NCBI GenBank assembly: GCA_963582255.1
Contig: CAUZRD010000010.1
Span: 1 to 27,994 of the forward strand
Reading direction: 5' to 3'
DNA from: CAUZRD01 sp963582255
GTDB lineage: Bacteria; Pseudomonadota; Alphaproteobacteria; Rhizobiales; TMED25
Length of the DNA: 27,994 nucleotides
Below the pieces are notes generated by a model. It worked only from the letters and a program-made list of their open reading frames with translations. It did not search any database and had not been told where the DNA came from. The first letter of the stretch is position 1; the number at the start of each line of letters is the position of its first letter. Made by a program: the position numbers and the translations under genes. This document shows positions 16,497-24,543 of this stretch, in pieces.

Positions 16497-17273
16497 ATGG
16501 CATTCGATTCGCATCACGGACAACCATCACATATCTGGTCACCAGACACCTATCATCGTCACGCACGTTTCGTGTCCGAACTTGGTGCAGATATCTTGTC
16601 TTGGCTTGCACCCTCGGCGGGTGAGCGCATTCTCGACATTGGCTGCGGCGACGGTGTTCTTAGCCAGAAGATTTCGGCTAGCTGTGCTGAAGTGGTGGGT
16701 GTCGATACAAGTGCCGAGATGGTCGAGCGTGCGCGAGGTAACGGGATTGATGCCCGGGTTGGCTCTGGCGAGGTGCTGAAGTTTACGGACGAATTCGACG
16801 CTGTATTCTCAAATGCTGCTCTACACTGGATGACAAACTCAGCTGCGGTTGCTGGAGGTGTGAGCCGGGCCTTGAAGTCGGGAGGAAGATTCGTCGCCGA
16901 ATTTGGGGGTCAAGGAAATGTGGCTGCTATTGCTACTGCGCTTCAGGCCGCATGGCGCCGGTATGGCGGTGAGATCGCCCTTGCTTTTCCCTGGTATTTT
17001 CCAAGTGAAGCTGAGTACAGCACAGTGCTCTCTGACGCCGGACTACAACTTTATCGCTCAGAGCTGGTACCTCGACCAACACCATTGCCAAGTGAAATGT
17101 CTGACTGGATAGAATTGTTTTTACACCCGTATTTTGATCAGTTTCAGGGCGAAGAACGTGCTGAAATTATGAACTATGTGGTTGATCTCTTGAGACCGTC
17201 GCTCTGCGACGTGAATGGGAAATGGACAGCAGATTATGTGCGACTTCGGATTGAAGCGAATAAAACGCCGTGA
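16497..17273 (+). CDS. Class I SAM-dependent methyltransferase, substrate unknown
   Basis: The product has 258 residues from the ATG at 16497; an in-frame TTG at 16491 would overlap the mlaD stop. Motif I, ILDIGCGDGVLSQKI, sits near residues 45-59 and binds S-adenosylmethionine; the acidic end of strand 2 is VVGVDTSAEMVERA. Motif IV is AVFSNAALHWM, a form seen in trans-aconitate methyltransferase and related proteins, and GGRFVAEFGGQGN follows. The C-terminal part, with the WIELFLHPYFDQF stretch, probably forms the substrate lid. The substrate cannot be told: trans-aconitate, a BioC-like malonyl carrier and others are all possible. It is packed into the NDUFA12-mlaD cluster and is probably co-transcribed with them. 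Confidence 0.85.
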   Translation: MAFDSHHGQPSHIWSPDTYHRHARFVSELGADILSWLAPSAGERILDIGCGDGVLSQKISASCAEVVGVDTSAEMVERARGNGIDARVGSGEVLKFTDEFDAVFSNAALHWMTNSAAVAGGVSRALKSGGRFVAEFGGQGNVAAIATALQAAWRRYGGEIALAFPWYFPSEAEYSTVLSDAGLQLYRSELVPRPTPLPSEMSDWIELFLHPYFDQFQGEERAEIMNYVVDLLRPSLCDVNGKWTADYVRLRIEANKTP

Positions 17274-17315
17274 GAGTAGTCAATCAATACCTAACCCAAC
17301 GATAGTAGCTTATCG

Positions 17316-17735
17316 ATGAAGCGCGTGGGAGCGGTTGGTCTAATTGGTGCCGGCATGTATGTTTTATTGCAGACCTTCCTGCACGCGGAGCCGATCTCCA
17401 ATGGTATTGCTATCCTTGCAGGATTAGATAAAATTACCGCCGAAATACAGCTTATTGAAGCTTCTATCGGTCAGACGGTCCATTTTGGTAGCCTCGAAAT
17501 ACGATCTCGTGGTTGCTATACTAGGCCGCCTACCGAACCCCCACAAACTACGACATTTCTTGAAATTGATGAGCGCGAGCTGAGCGGCGCGCGAAACCGG
17601 GTTTTTACCGGTTGGATGTTCGCCTCAAGTCCGGGGCTGCACGCACTTGAACATCCCGTTTATGATGTTTGGCTAAAGACTTGCAAAATCGCCTCTGGCG
17701 ATAGGTCTGTGGCTAGCTCGAAAAACTCTCCTTGA
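17316..17735 (+). CDS. DUF2155 domain protein, exported
   Basis: The 139-residue product has a signal peptide (KRVGAVGLIGAGMYVLLQTF) with likely cleavage after LHA at residue 24. The mature part shows the DUF2155 pattern: AILAGLDKITAEI, the FGSLEIRSRGCYTRPPTEPP segment with its cysteine, LEIDE, and FTGWMFASSPGLHALEHPVYDVWLKTC near the end. Two cysteines could form a disulfide in the periplasm. The function is unknown. The last 76 bases overlap the end of aat on the opposite strand, covering the conserved-domain end and the 19 or so residues after it. It follows the methyltransferase by 42 bases. Confidence 0.88.
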   Translation: MKRVGAVGLIGAGMYVLLQTFLHAEPISNGIAILAGLDKITAEIQLIEASIGQTVHFGSLEIRSRGCYTRPPTEPPQTTTFLEIDERELSGARNRVFTGWMFASSPGLHALEHPVYDVWLKTCKIASGDRSVASSKNSP

Positions 17736-18349
17736 TCCCTCACGGCAATCTCAAGTAGACCGTGATATGCCTCACGATCGACTTCTATTGCGCCTAAAGA
17801 GCGAAGGTGATCGGTAATGAACTGGGTATCGAGAAGAACGAAACCTCCGGTAATGAGGCGTGCTGTCAGATAGATAAATGCGACTTTGCTTGCATTTGTG
17901 GTGCGCGAAAACATGCTTTCACCGAAAAAAGCCCGCCCGAGGCTCACGCCATAAAGCCCACCAACCAGCTCACCATCCCGCCAGCACTCCACTGAATGGC
18001 AATTTCCAAGATGAAATAAGTCGGAATAGAGTTTGCGTATACGCTCATTTATCCATGTGGAATCGCGTCCAGGTGAAGGCTCGGCACACCCATCCACAAC
18101 ACGATCAAACGCTGTATCTATCCGCACCTCGAATTGACTTGAGCGGACAACCCGTCGCAGGCTACGTGAGATACGTATAGCGTCCAGTGGGACAATGCCG
18201 CGTCGCTCAGGATCAATCCAATAGAGCGCGGGATCATCAGCATCTTCAGCCATCGGAAAAATACCGCAGGCATAGGCCTTCAATAAAACCTGAGGCGTAA
18301 TTTCTATCAATTGCTCGGAAAGTTTGTTCACTGGCCCTTGCAGCACCAT
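17660..18349 (-). CDS. aat: Leucyl/phenylalanyl-tRNA-protein transferase
   Basis: Aat adds leucine or phenylalanine from charged tRNA to proteins with N-terminal arginine or lysine, marking them for ClpAP through the N-degron pathway. The 229-residue length is normal. The family marks are in place: AYACGIFPMAEDADDPALYW near residues 26-45, PERRGIVPLD near 48-57, the WINERIRKLYSDLFHLGNCHSVECW block, GLYGVSLGRAFFGESMFS near 132-149, and the LLDTQFITDHLRSLGA segment near 175-190. The ATG at 18349 has no strong ribosome site; a GTG seven codons later, in the VNKLSEQ segment, is possible. It is the last gene of the M48-to-aat cluster, 193 bases after accC, and its 3' end overlaps DUF2155. Confidence 0.95.
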   Translation of the reverse strand: MVLQGPVNKLSEQLIEITPQVLLKAYACGIFPMAEDADDPALYWIDPERRGIVPLDAIRISRSLRRVVRSSQFEVRIDTAFDRVVDGCAEPSPGRDSTWINERIRKLYSDLFHLGNCHSVECWRDGELVGGLYGVSLGRAFFGESMFSRTTNASKVAFIYLTARLITGGFVLLDTQFITDHLRSLGAIEVDREAYHGLLEIAVRDQGEFFELATDLSPEAILQVFSQTS

Positions 18350-18542
18350 AACCCGAACCAGGTCACATTTATAACCTTAGTAAAATAGTGCCAATCAGGG
18401 GAGAAGAACTGAAATAATCTGTGTGGATTTGATTGTTTTATCCAGCCAGATTGGGGCTTGACCCTAATGCTCATATGAAGATCATCCGCCTTAATAAGTA
18501 GCCCCGGAGTGTCGCGGTACGCCCATGCGCGAGGCAAATAGA

Positions 18543-19883
18543 TTATATCTTGTCTAAAAACCGCTCCAGCCAGTGGATATCATAATCGCCATTAATGATA
18601 TCGGTATTGGTCACGAGTTCGGAAAAAAGTGGGATGGTAGTTTCGATGCCATCAATAACGATCTCATTAAGCGCACGACGCAACCGCATCAGGCAATCCT
18701 CACGCGTTTTGCCGTGGGCAATAAGTTTGCAGATCAAGCTGTCGTAATTAGGCGGAACGACATAGCCGGCATAGACGGCTGAATCCATCCGTACACCAAG
18801 CCCGCCCGGGGCGTGAAAGCCATTAATCCGGCCAGGAGAGGGGGTGAATGTGGTCGAATTTTCTGCATTGATACGGCACTCAATGGCATGGCCGTCAAGT
18901 TTTATATCCTGTTGGCTGACCGAAAGGTTTCCTCCGGTTGCAACGGTGATTTGTTCGCGCACAAGATCAAGGCCGGTCACCATTTCGGTTACCGGATGCT
19001 CTACCTGCAAGCGTGTGTTCATTTCGATGAAATAGAATTCTCCGCCCTCGAATAGAAACTCGATGGTTCCGGCGCCTTCATATTTCAATTCAGCTACTAC
19101 TTTGGCTGCGCGCATGCCGATTTTTTTACGCTGGTCCTGGTTGAGAACCGTAGATGGCGCCTCTTCCCAGATTTTCTGGTGGCGTCGCTGAACGGAGCAA
19201 TCGCGTTCTCCAAGATGAATAGCGCTGCCTCTTCCGTCGCCGAACACCTGAACTTCAATATGGCGTGGCCTACTGAGATATTTTTCAAGATAGACTGTGT
19301 CATCGCCAAAAGCGGCTTTGGATTCAGCTCGTGCTGTCTGTAAAGCACGAGCTAGCTCGTCCTCACTGGTAGCGATTTTCATGCCACGGCCACCGCCGCC
19401 CGAAGCAGCCTTGACCAGAACAGGAAATCCAATTTTTCGTGCGATCGAGCGCGCTGAAGCATCATCAGCAATCGGTCCATCAGACCCTGGAACCACAGGT
19501 AAGCCAAGAGACTTGACCTCCTTTTTGGCAGCAATTTTATCTCCCATCAGCCTGATATGGTCTCCGGACGGACCAATGAATTTTATTCCGTGCTCGTTCA
19601 GAATATCGGCAAAGCTAGCATTCTCGGATAAAAACCCGTAGCCAGGATGAACCGCATCTGCCCCGGTGACCTCGCATGCTGCAAGAATAGAGGGAATATT
19701 CAGGTAACTCTGCGTCGCGTCGGCCGGGCCAATGCAGACGCTCTCATCTGCCAAGCGTACATGCATCGCATCGGTATCGACTGTGGAATGGACCGCCACC
19801 GTGTTGATCCCCATCTCACGGGCAGCACGCTGGATTCGAAGAGCAATCTCTCCGCGGTTGGCAATCAGAATTTTGTCGAACAT
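18543..19883 (-). CDS. accC: Acetyl-CoA carboxylase, biotin carboxylase subunit
   Basis: AccC uses ATP and bicarbonate to carboxylate the biotin on AccB, the first half-reaction of acetyl-CoA carboxylase in fatty-acid synthesis. The 446-residue length matches the family. The N-terminal domain begins FDKILIANRGEIALRIQRAA; the ATP-grasp domain has the glycine-rich loop VKAASGGGGRGMKI near residues 158-171, ERDCSVQRRHQKIWEEAPS near 226-244 and FIEMNTRLQVEHPVTE near 287-302. The C-terminal domain has GHAIECRINAE. The ATG at 19883 is 10 bases after the accB stop, so the two subunits are made from one transcript. Confidence 0.97.
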   Translation of the reverse strand: MFDKILIANRGEIALRIQRAAREMGINTVAVHSTVDTDAMHVRLADESVCIGPADATQSYLNIPSILAACEVTGADAVHPGYGFLSENASFADILNEHGIKFIGPSGDHIRLMGDKIAAKKEVKSLGLPVVPGSDGPIADDASARSIARKIGFPVLVKAASGGGGRGMKIATSEDELARALQTARAESKAAFGDDTVYLEKYLSRPRHIEVQVFGDGRGSAIHLGERDCSVQRRHQKIWEEAPSTVLNQDQRKKIGMRAAKVVAELKYEGAGTIEFLFEGGEFYFIEMNTRLQVEHPVTEMVTGLDLVREQITVATGGNLSVSQQDIKLDGHAIECRINAENSTTFTPSPGRINGFHAPGGLGVRMDSAVYAGYVVPPNYDSLICKLIAHGKTREDCLMRLRRALNEIVIDGIETTIPLFSELVTNTDIINGDYDIHWLERFLDKI

Positions 19884-19893
19884 GGTTACGCGA

Positions 19894-20361
19894 TCATTCT
19901 ATAATGATGAGTAGTTCGCCAAATTCTATTGGCTGACCGTTCTCCACCAGAATGGCGGTCACCCTACCAGGATGCGGGGCTGCAATTGGATTGAACGTTT
20001 TCATTGCCTCGACTAGGAACAAGGTATCACCTTCGCTTACCACATCGCCGACTTCGACAAATGTTGGTGCATCCGGCTCGGGTGAACGGAAGCAAGTGCC
20101 AACCATCGGTGATTTAACGGCATTCGGATTGGTTTGTGGGTCAGATTTGGAGGGCACAGAGTGATCATCCATTTGGCTTGGGATGATGTGAGTATCTGTT
20201 GGGGTAGACGGATGAACGGCGGCAGTAAGAGGAGCATACGTGCGTTGCACCCTGATCCGGCATCCGTCTTGCTCCACCTCAATCTCAGTTAACTTCGTCT
20301 CGCTCAATAGGTCAGCGAGTTCTCTAATCAGCGACTGATCGATTTCATTTTTTTTTGGCAT
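19894..20361 (-). CDS. accB: Acetyl-CoA carboxylase biotin carboxyl carrier protein
   Basis: This 155-residue protein carries the biotin for acetyl-CoA carboxylase. The N-terminal helix (residues 5-20) is followed by the beta strand LTEIEVEQDGCRIRVQR, a flexible linker rich in proline, threonine and serine (44-80), and the biotinyl domain (82-155). Biotin attaches to K121 in VEAMKTFNPI; the residue after the lysine is threonine rather than the methionine of E. coli AccB. PMVGTCFRSPEPDAPTFVEVG forms the start of the domain. The ATG abuts the aroQ stop without a gap (TGA-ATG), indicating coupled translation from aroQ to accB to accC. Confidence 0.96.
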   Translation of the reverse strand: MPKKNEIDQSLIRELADLLSETKLTEIEVEQDGCRIRVQRTYAPLTAAVHPSTPTDTHIIPSQMDDHSVPSKSDPQTNPNAVKSPMVGTCFRSPEPDAPTFVEVGDVVSEGDTLFLVEAMKTFNPIAAPHPGRVTAILVENGQPIEFGELLIIIE

Positions 20362-20814
20362 TCAATTCCTGTCATCAGCAGACACAAGGCTTGCGAGTGC
20401 TTCAATTGCTAGCTCATACCCCTTCGCGCCAAGGCCACAGATTGTTCCGATAGCAACCGGTGCGACATGGGATACTTGTCTGAACTCCTCACGAGCAAAA
20501 ATATTAGAGATATGAACTTCTATGCAAGGAGCTACGATTGCTTTTAAGACATCACGTAGGGCAACCGATGTATGGGTATACGCGGCTGCGTTGAGAATAA
20601 TTCCATCGCTGTCGCCAAATTCCTGTATCCAGCTTACTAGCTCACCTTCATTATTGGTTTGTCGACAATGGATCTCCACACCATGCAATTTTCCGCGTGT
20701 GCGACAGGCGTCTTCAATCTGTGCGAGTGTCAGCGTGCCGTAAAGATCCGGTTCCCGCTTACCAAGCAAATTGAGATTGGGGCCGTTTAAAACGGCGATT
20801 TTCTTTGTCGTCAT
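20362..20814 (-). CDS. aroQ: Type II 3-dehydroquinate dehydratase
   Basis: AroQ dehydrates 3-dehydroquinate to 3-dehydroshikimate, the third step of the shikimate pathway, as a dodecamer. The 150-residue length is right for the type II enzyme. The signature NGPNLNLLGKREPDLYG spans residues 10-26 and includes the catalytic tyrosine Y25 on the flexible lid. The substrate site follows in ILNAAAYTHTSVALRD, and the catalytic histidine is in CIEVHISNIFAREEFR; SHVAPVA near 115-121 is also typical. It lies between the DsbA gene (77 bases upstream) and accB (no gap). The aroQ-accB-accC order is widely conserved in proteobacteria. Confidence 0.96.
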   Translation of the reverse strand: MTTKKIAVLNGPNLNLLGKREPDLYGTLTLAQIEDACRTRGKLHGVEIHCRQTNNEGELVSWIQEFGDSDGIILNAAAYTHTSVALRDVLKAIVAPCIEVHISNIFAREEFRQVSHVAPVAIGTICGLGAKGYELAIEALASLVSADDRN

Positions 20815-20891
20815 TTGTCCGTACCTTACTGTACGTATTCAAATCAGGAAAGGCAGGGTAATGCGTGTCGAACCGCAAACCAACGAGAAGG

Positions 20892-21653
20892 TTAGTTCGC
20901 GGCGCGCACTTGGGCAATAACCTGGCGCAGACTATCGATGCCAATCGCTCCTGGAATCAGTGTTTCGCCGACAATATAAGCAGGTGTACCACTAATACCG
21001 ATTTTTGATGCTAACTCTTTTGACTGCGCGATGATCTGCTTGGTTTCCTGATTTCTCATGTCTTTGCGCATCAGTTCTATGTCTAGCCCTAGCTGTTCGG
21101 CTATTTGTATGGTGCGCGCTTCATTGGCAACGCCCTTCGCGCTCATCAGGCGCGTATGAAAATCGAGATAACGGCCTTGTTTTGCTGCTGCGATCGATGC
21201 ACGTGCAGCAATGACTGAATCTTGCGATAAAATAGGAAATTCCTTCAAAATTACCCGCAGTTTCCCGTCGGTTTCCAAGAGAGCGAGTAGGTCAGGTGTC
21301 GCCCGTTTGCAATAGCCGCAATTGTAATCGAAGAATTCAACCATCGTGACATCACCGTCGGGATTGCCGAGCATCATGCCATCAGCTGTAGCATGAAGTT
21401 CTTTTCTATTATCTGAGATGGCAGTTGCGATCGTGGCAACTCGGTCTTCTTGGTCGCTCTTCTCAAGTGCAGTGAGGACTTCGCGAATGATTCCAGGATT
21501 TTGCAACAGATAGTTACGGACAATCTCTTTGATTTCACCAATTTGCGAGGTATCAAACGATTTGGTCTGTGCAAAGCAAATTGACTGCCATGATGTTAAT
21601 CCGATGATGGCAATCGTAGCTGACAGACAAAATGCGATGAAATATCGTTTCAT
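20892..21653 (-). CDS. DsbA family thiol:disulfide oxidoreductase, periplasmic
   Basis: The 253-residue product has a signal peptide with likely cleavage after FA at residue 28. A helical segment of about 70 residues (IKEIVRNYLLQNPGIIREVL) precedes the thioredoxin fold, as in ScsC- and BdbD-like members. The active site is C112-G-Y-C115 in FFDYNCGYCKR, and the cis-proline loop is GTPAYIVG with P224. The DIELMRKDMRNQ segment belongs to the inserted helical domain. The N-terminal helix may drive oligomerisation, as in ScsC, which would suggest isomerase rather than pure oxidase activity; this is inference. It begins 24 bases after the stop of the M48 protease gene, so the two are probably co-transcribed. 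GGAG stands about ten bases ahead of the ATG. Confidence 0.91.
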   Translation of the reverse strand: MKRYFIAFCLSATIAIIGLTSWQSICFAQTKSFDTSQIGEIKEIVRNYLLQNPGIIREVLTALEKSDQEDRVATIATAISDNRKELHATADGMMLGNPDGDVTMVEFFDYNCGYCKRATPDLLALLETDGKLRVILKEFPILSQDSVIAARASIAAAKQGRYLDFHTRLMSAKGVANEARTIQIAEQLGLDIELMRKDMRNQETKQIIAQSKELASKIGISGTPAYIVGETLIPGAIGIDSLRQVIAQVRAAN

Positions 21654-21677
21654 AGAATTGCTCCAAAAGGTGTTCTG

Positions 21678-23099
21678 CTATCGGGACTTGATATTTATAA
21701 TATCTTCGGCGATTTCCCATTCAGTTGTTCCTGGGCGAAATTTGTCTTTTGCCCGCTTGGCAAACTGTATAGCTAGAGCAAAATCACCGCGTGCGCTGTA
21801 TTCATTGGCAGAAGCAAGTTCCGCCCGGCCGGTTTGTCCTTTTCTACTATAGGCAATCGCTAAGAAACGATAGCCTACGGGCGAGCGCCGCTCATGCACC
21901 AACGCGCGTGATAATTGCGTAATCGCCGTGTCGAGTAGTCCCGGATCATTAGTGGAGATAATTGCCTGCCCCAAAAGGATGCGTATGAGTGGCGAATTTG
22001 GCGCAAGATTGACCGCTTTCTTTAAAACCGGAATTGCTTCGTGTGCGCGGCCAGATTCCAAAAAAGCCTGCCCCTTGATCTCATAAAAATAGGGATAGTT
22101 AGGTAGAGAATCGATTAACTTATCGATCTCGATAATTGAGCGATTGAGATCGCCATTGCGAAAATAGGTAATTGCCCTTGCATAAGTGGCAGGTAAGCTA
22201 GTGGCATCATTTTTATATTTTCTAAACACCTTGCTCGGTTGGCCGAGATAGGCAAGGATTTTTGCTTGGGCAAATTCATGCCGCAGCAAGAGCTCCGAGG
22301 AATCATTCTTGCGGTAGTATGGACTTGATTGCACAATCTGTTTGAGAATATTGATACGTTCACGAGGGAGGGGGTGACTTTGAAGATAGGGGTCGATATT
22401 TCTCACGGACACCATCATCTGATCTGATAAGAGCTCGAACATGGTAAGCATGCCGGCGGCTGATTGTCCTGTCTCATCGAGGAATCGAAGTGCTGCTTGG
22501 TCAGCGGCTGATTCCTGCTCGCGGGCATAGCTTAGAAAAGAGCGCTTTATAGCTGATTGGGCGCCTCCCAAAATACCTCCGACCGCTGCTGCATCATTAT
22601 GCGATCCTCCAGCAGCCGCAACTCCGCCAGCGGCTGCGAGACCGGCAAGTATCGCCACGGTATTAGAAATAGATGCGCGGGAGATTTCATCACGTGTTCG
22701 TGAATGATGCCCGCCGGCAATATGACCTGTTTCATGAGCCAGCACGCCGATCACTTCATTGGGGGTGGCGGATTCTGTGATGAGTCCAGTATGGATAAAT
22801 ATTCTCTGCCCGCTAGTAACGAATGCGTTGATATCAGTGTTGTATATGATGACGACATCGACTGCGCTTGTGGGCAATCCTGCAGCTTTGAATAAAGGTA
22901 TGGTGTAGTCACGCAAGAGCGCTTCAATCTCCGCATCACGAATTATTGCGGGGCTGGCAGCAATGGACGTACCAGAGGAGGAAATATAAGAACCGAGAGC
23001 AACGAGAAGCGCTATTAACATTGCCCTTACAGGATCTAAATATGTAGGTCGTTGCATTGTGTTTTCGTGCATTTTTGTCGGTTGTTCGTGCGAATTCAT
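21678..23099 (-). CDS. M48 family metalloprotease with TPR domain (BepA-like)
   Basis: The 473-residue product is an exported zinc protease. A hydrophobic segment near residues 26-46 acts as signal peptide or anchor. The catalytic motif is H122-E-T-G-H126, with the third ligand glutamate E196 in YAREQESAADQ. Residues 140-180, between them, are rich in alanine and glycine. From about 300 onward there are TPR-like helices (YPYFYEIKGQAFLESGRAHE; AVNLAPNSPLIRILLGQAI). This layout matches BepA/YfgC, which controls outer-membrane protein (LptD) assembly. The start is uncertain: the ATGs at 23099, 23072 and 23057 are all in frame and none has a clear ribosome site; 23057 would give a more usual signal peptide. 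It is the first gene of the cluster running to aat. Confidence 0.92.
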   Translation of the reverse strand: MNSHEQPTKMHENTMQRPTYLDPVRAMLIALLVALGSYISSSGTSIAASPAIIRDAEIEALLRDYTIPLFKAAGLPTSAVDVVIIYNTDINAFVTSGQRIFIHTGLITESATPNEVIGVLAHETGHIAGGHHSRTRDEISRASISNTVAILAGLAAAGGVAAAGGSHNDAAAVGGILGGAQSAIKRSFLSYAREQESAADQAALRFLDETGQSAAGMLTMFELLSDQMMVSVRNIDPYLQSHPLPRERINILKQIVQSSPYYRKNDSSELLLRHEFAQAKILAYLGQPSKVFRKYKNDATSLPATYARAITYFRNGDLNRSIIEIDKLIDSLPNYPYFYEIKGQAFLESGRAHEAIPVLKKAVNLAPNSPLIRILLGQAIISTNDPGLLDTAITQLSRALVHERRSPVGYRFLAIAYSRKGQTGRAELASANEYSARGDFALAIQFAKRAKDKFRPGTTEWEIAEDIINIKSR

Positions 23100-23356
23100 A
23101 GCCGAGGGATAATTAATGGGTCAAGGTAGGACGCCCCGTATGAACGGTCAACGTATTCACATGGTTACTCTTTTAACAGAGGTCATTTCTGAGTGTGCGC
23201 ATGCAACCTCTAAAATAAGTCTGCAATATGGTGATAGTTTCCGTTGATAGTGCCAGGTAGCGGATGTTTGGCGCGCGGCACAAAGTCCTGGCGGCTATAT
23301 CGCGGTGTTGCACTAAGTATCTGGCCAAGACGTTCTTAGTAAAGGATATGTGTCAA

Positions 23357-24505
23357 ATGGTTTCATCCAGCCGTAGCGAGATAGCGTCTTTTATCGCTAT
23401 GGATGTATTGGCAAAAGCAAATGCCCTTGAGGCTGAAGGCAATTCTATCCTCCATCTTGAAGTAGGTGAACCGGGGGTATCTGCGCCAGAAAGTGTACTT
23501 GAAGCCGCGCATGCTGCTCTGCGAGCGGGACGGCTTGGTTATACCGAAGCGCTGGGCCGAAAGAGTCTACGCGCCCGTATTGCCCGCCACTACGGGCAAG
23601 CCTATGGCCTTGATCTAGATCCCGAACGGGTTGTTGTCACTACGGGTTCATCAGCTGGATTCATACTTGCGTTTCTTGCCTTATTCGATGTTGGCGCATC
23701 GGTCGCTATCGCTGAGCCCGGGTACCCCGCGTATAGAAATATACTGAAAGCTCTGTCGCTGACACCAGTGTCGATTAGAGTAGGACCAGAAACGCGTTGG
23801 TCGATAAGTGCAGAGGCGATTAGCGCCGCACAAAGTCAGACGTCGTTGGGTGGTGTGCTGATAGCAAGTCCTGCAAATCCGACTGGTACTGTGATTGAAC
23901 CTTCTGCACTAGCTGAAATTGCATCGATATGTGATCAACAATCGCTCAGTCTGATCTCGGATGAAATTTATCACGGTCTTACATTTGGTGTGGAGGCGGG
24001 CTGCGCACTCTCCAATACCGACCGTGCGATTATTATCAATAGCTTCTCAAAATATTATTGCATGACCGGATGGCGGATCGGCTGGATGGTGGTGCCGACA
24101 GATCTGGTGCGTGTAGTAGAGCGGTTGGCACAAAACCTGTTCATCTCCCCGCCTACGATCTCGCAGATAGCTGCTGAGGCTGCTTTTGATGCAACCGACG
24201 AATATAATGGTTTGTGTGACGTTTACGCGGCTAACCGCAGAATATTGACTGGAGCGCTAGAAAACTGTGGCCTTGGCAAAATAGCTCCGGCTGATGGAGC
24301 GTTCTATCTTTATGCTGACATTAGCGTTCATTCCATAGATAGCGAGCAATTCGCCAGTCAAATGTTGACCGAGATTGGTGTTGCCTCAACGCCGGGTGTT
24401 GATTTTGATCAAACCAACGGACATTCATATCTACGCTTCTCGTATGCCGCCGATCCTGCAGTGATAGCTCAAGCAGCCGAAAGGCTTAAGCGCTGGCTGG
24501 CTTAG
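23357..24505 (+). CDS. PLP-dependent class I/II aminotransferase
   Basis: This is a fold-type I aminotransferase of 382 residues. The ATG at 23357 is chosen because AAAGGA at 23341-23346 lies ten bases ahead and the product then begins VSSSRSEIASFIAMDVLAKA, the usual start in this group; the frame is open back to 23264. The cofactor site is clear: TTGSSAGFILAFLALFD for the phosphate, SPANPTGTVI near 170-179, the aspartate in LISDEIYHGL, and the Schiff-base lysine K232 in NSFSKYYCMTGWRIGW. A C-terminal arginine lies in HSYLRFSYA. The substrate cannot be told from sequence; relatives are annotated as aspartate or aromatic aminotransferases. It converges with rne and stops 38 bases from it. Confidence 0.9.
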   Translation: MVSSSRSEIASFIAMDVLAKANALEAEGNSILHLEVGEPGVSAPESVLEAAHAALRAGRLGYTEALGRKSLRARIARHYGQAYGLDLDPERVVVTTGSSAGFILAFLALFDVGASVAIAEPGYPAYRNILKALSLTPVSIRVGPETRWSISAEAISAAQSQTSLGGVLIASPANPTGTVIEPSALAEIASICDQQSLSLISDEIYHGLTFGVEAGCALSNTDRAIIINSFSKYYCMTGWRIGWMVVPTDLVRVVERLAQNLFISPPTISQIAAEAAFDATDEYNGLCDVYAANRRILTGALENCGLGKIAPADGAFYLYADISVHSIDSEQFASQMLTEIGVASTPGVDFDQTNGHSYLRFSYAADPAVIAQAAERLKRWLA

Positions 24506-24543
24506 GGATGTAATGAAACTATCCCACAGTGCAGTCAGCTAGG

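Noticed and set aside
18328..18537. 69-codon frame on the minus strand between accC and aat
   Set aside because: It overlaps the start of aat, has no family resemblance and shows an unnatural residue mix rich in tryptophan and cysteine at the end; it is probably the aat leader read by chance.
23178..23211. AGAGGT/ACCTCT repeat upstream of the aminotransferase gene
   Set aside because: A 6-bp stem with a 22-base loop is weak and expected by chance in 250 bases; not reported as a feature.
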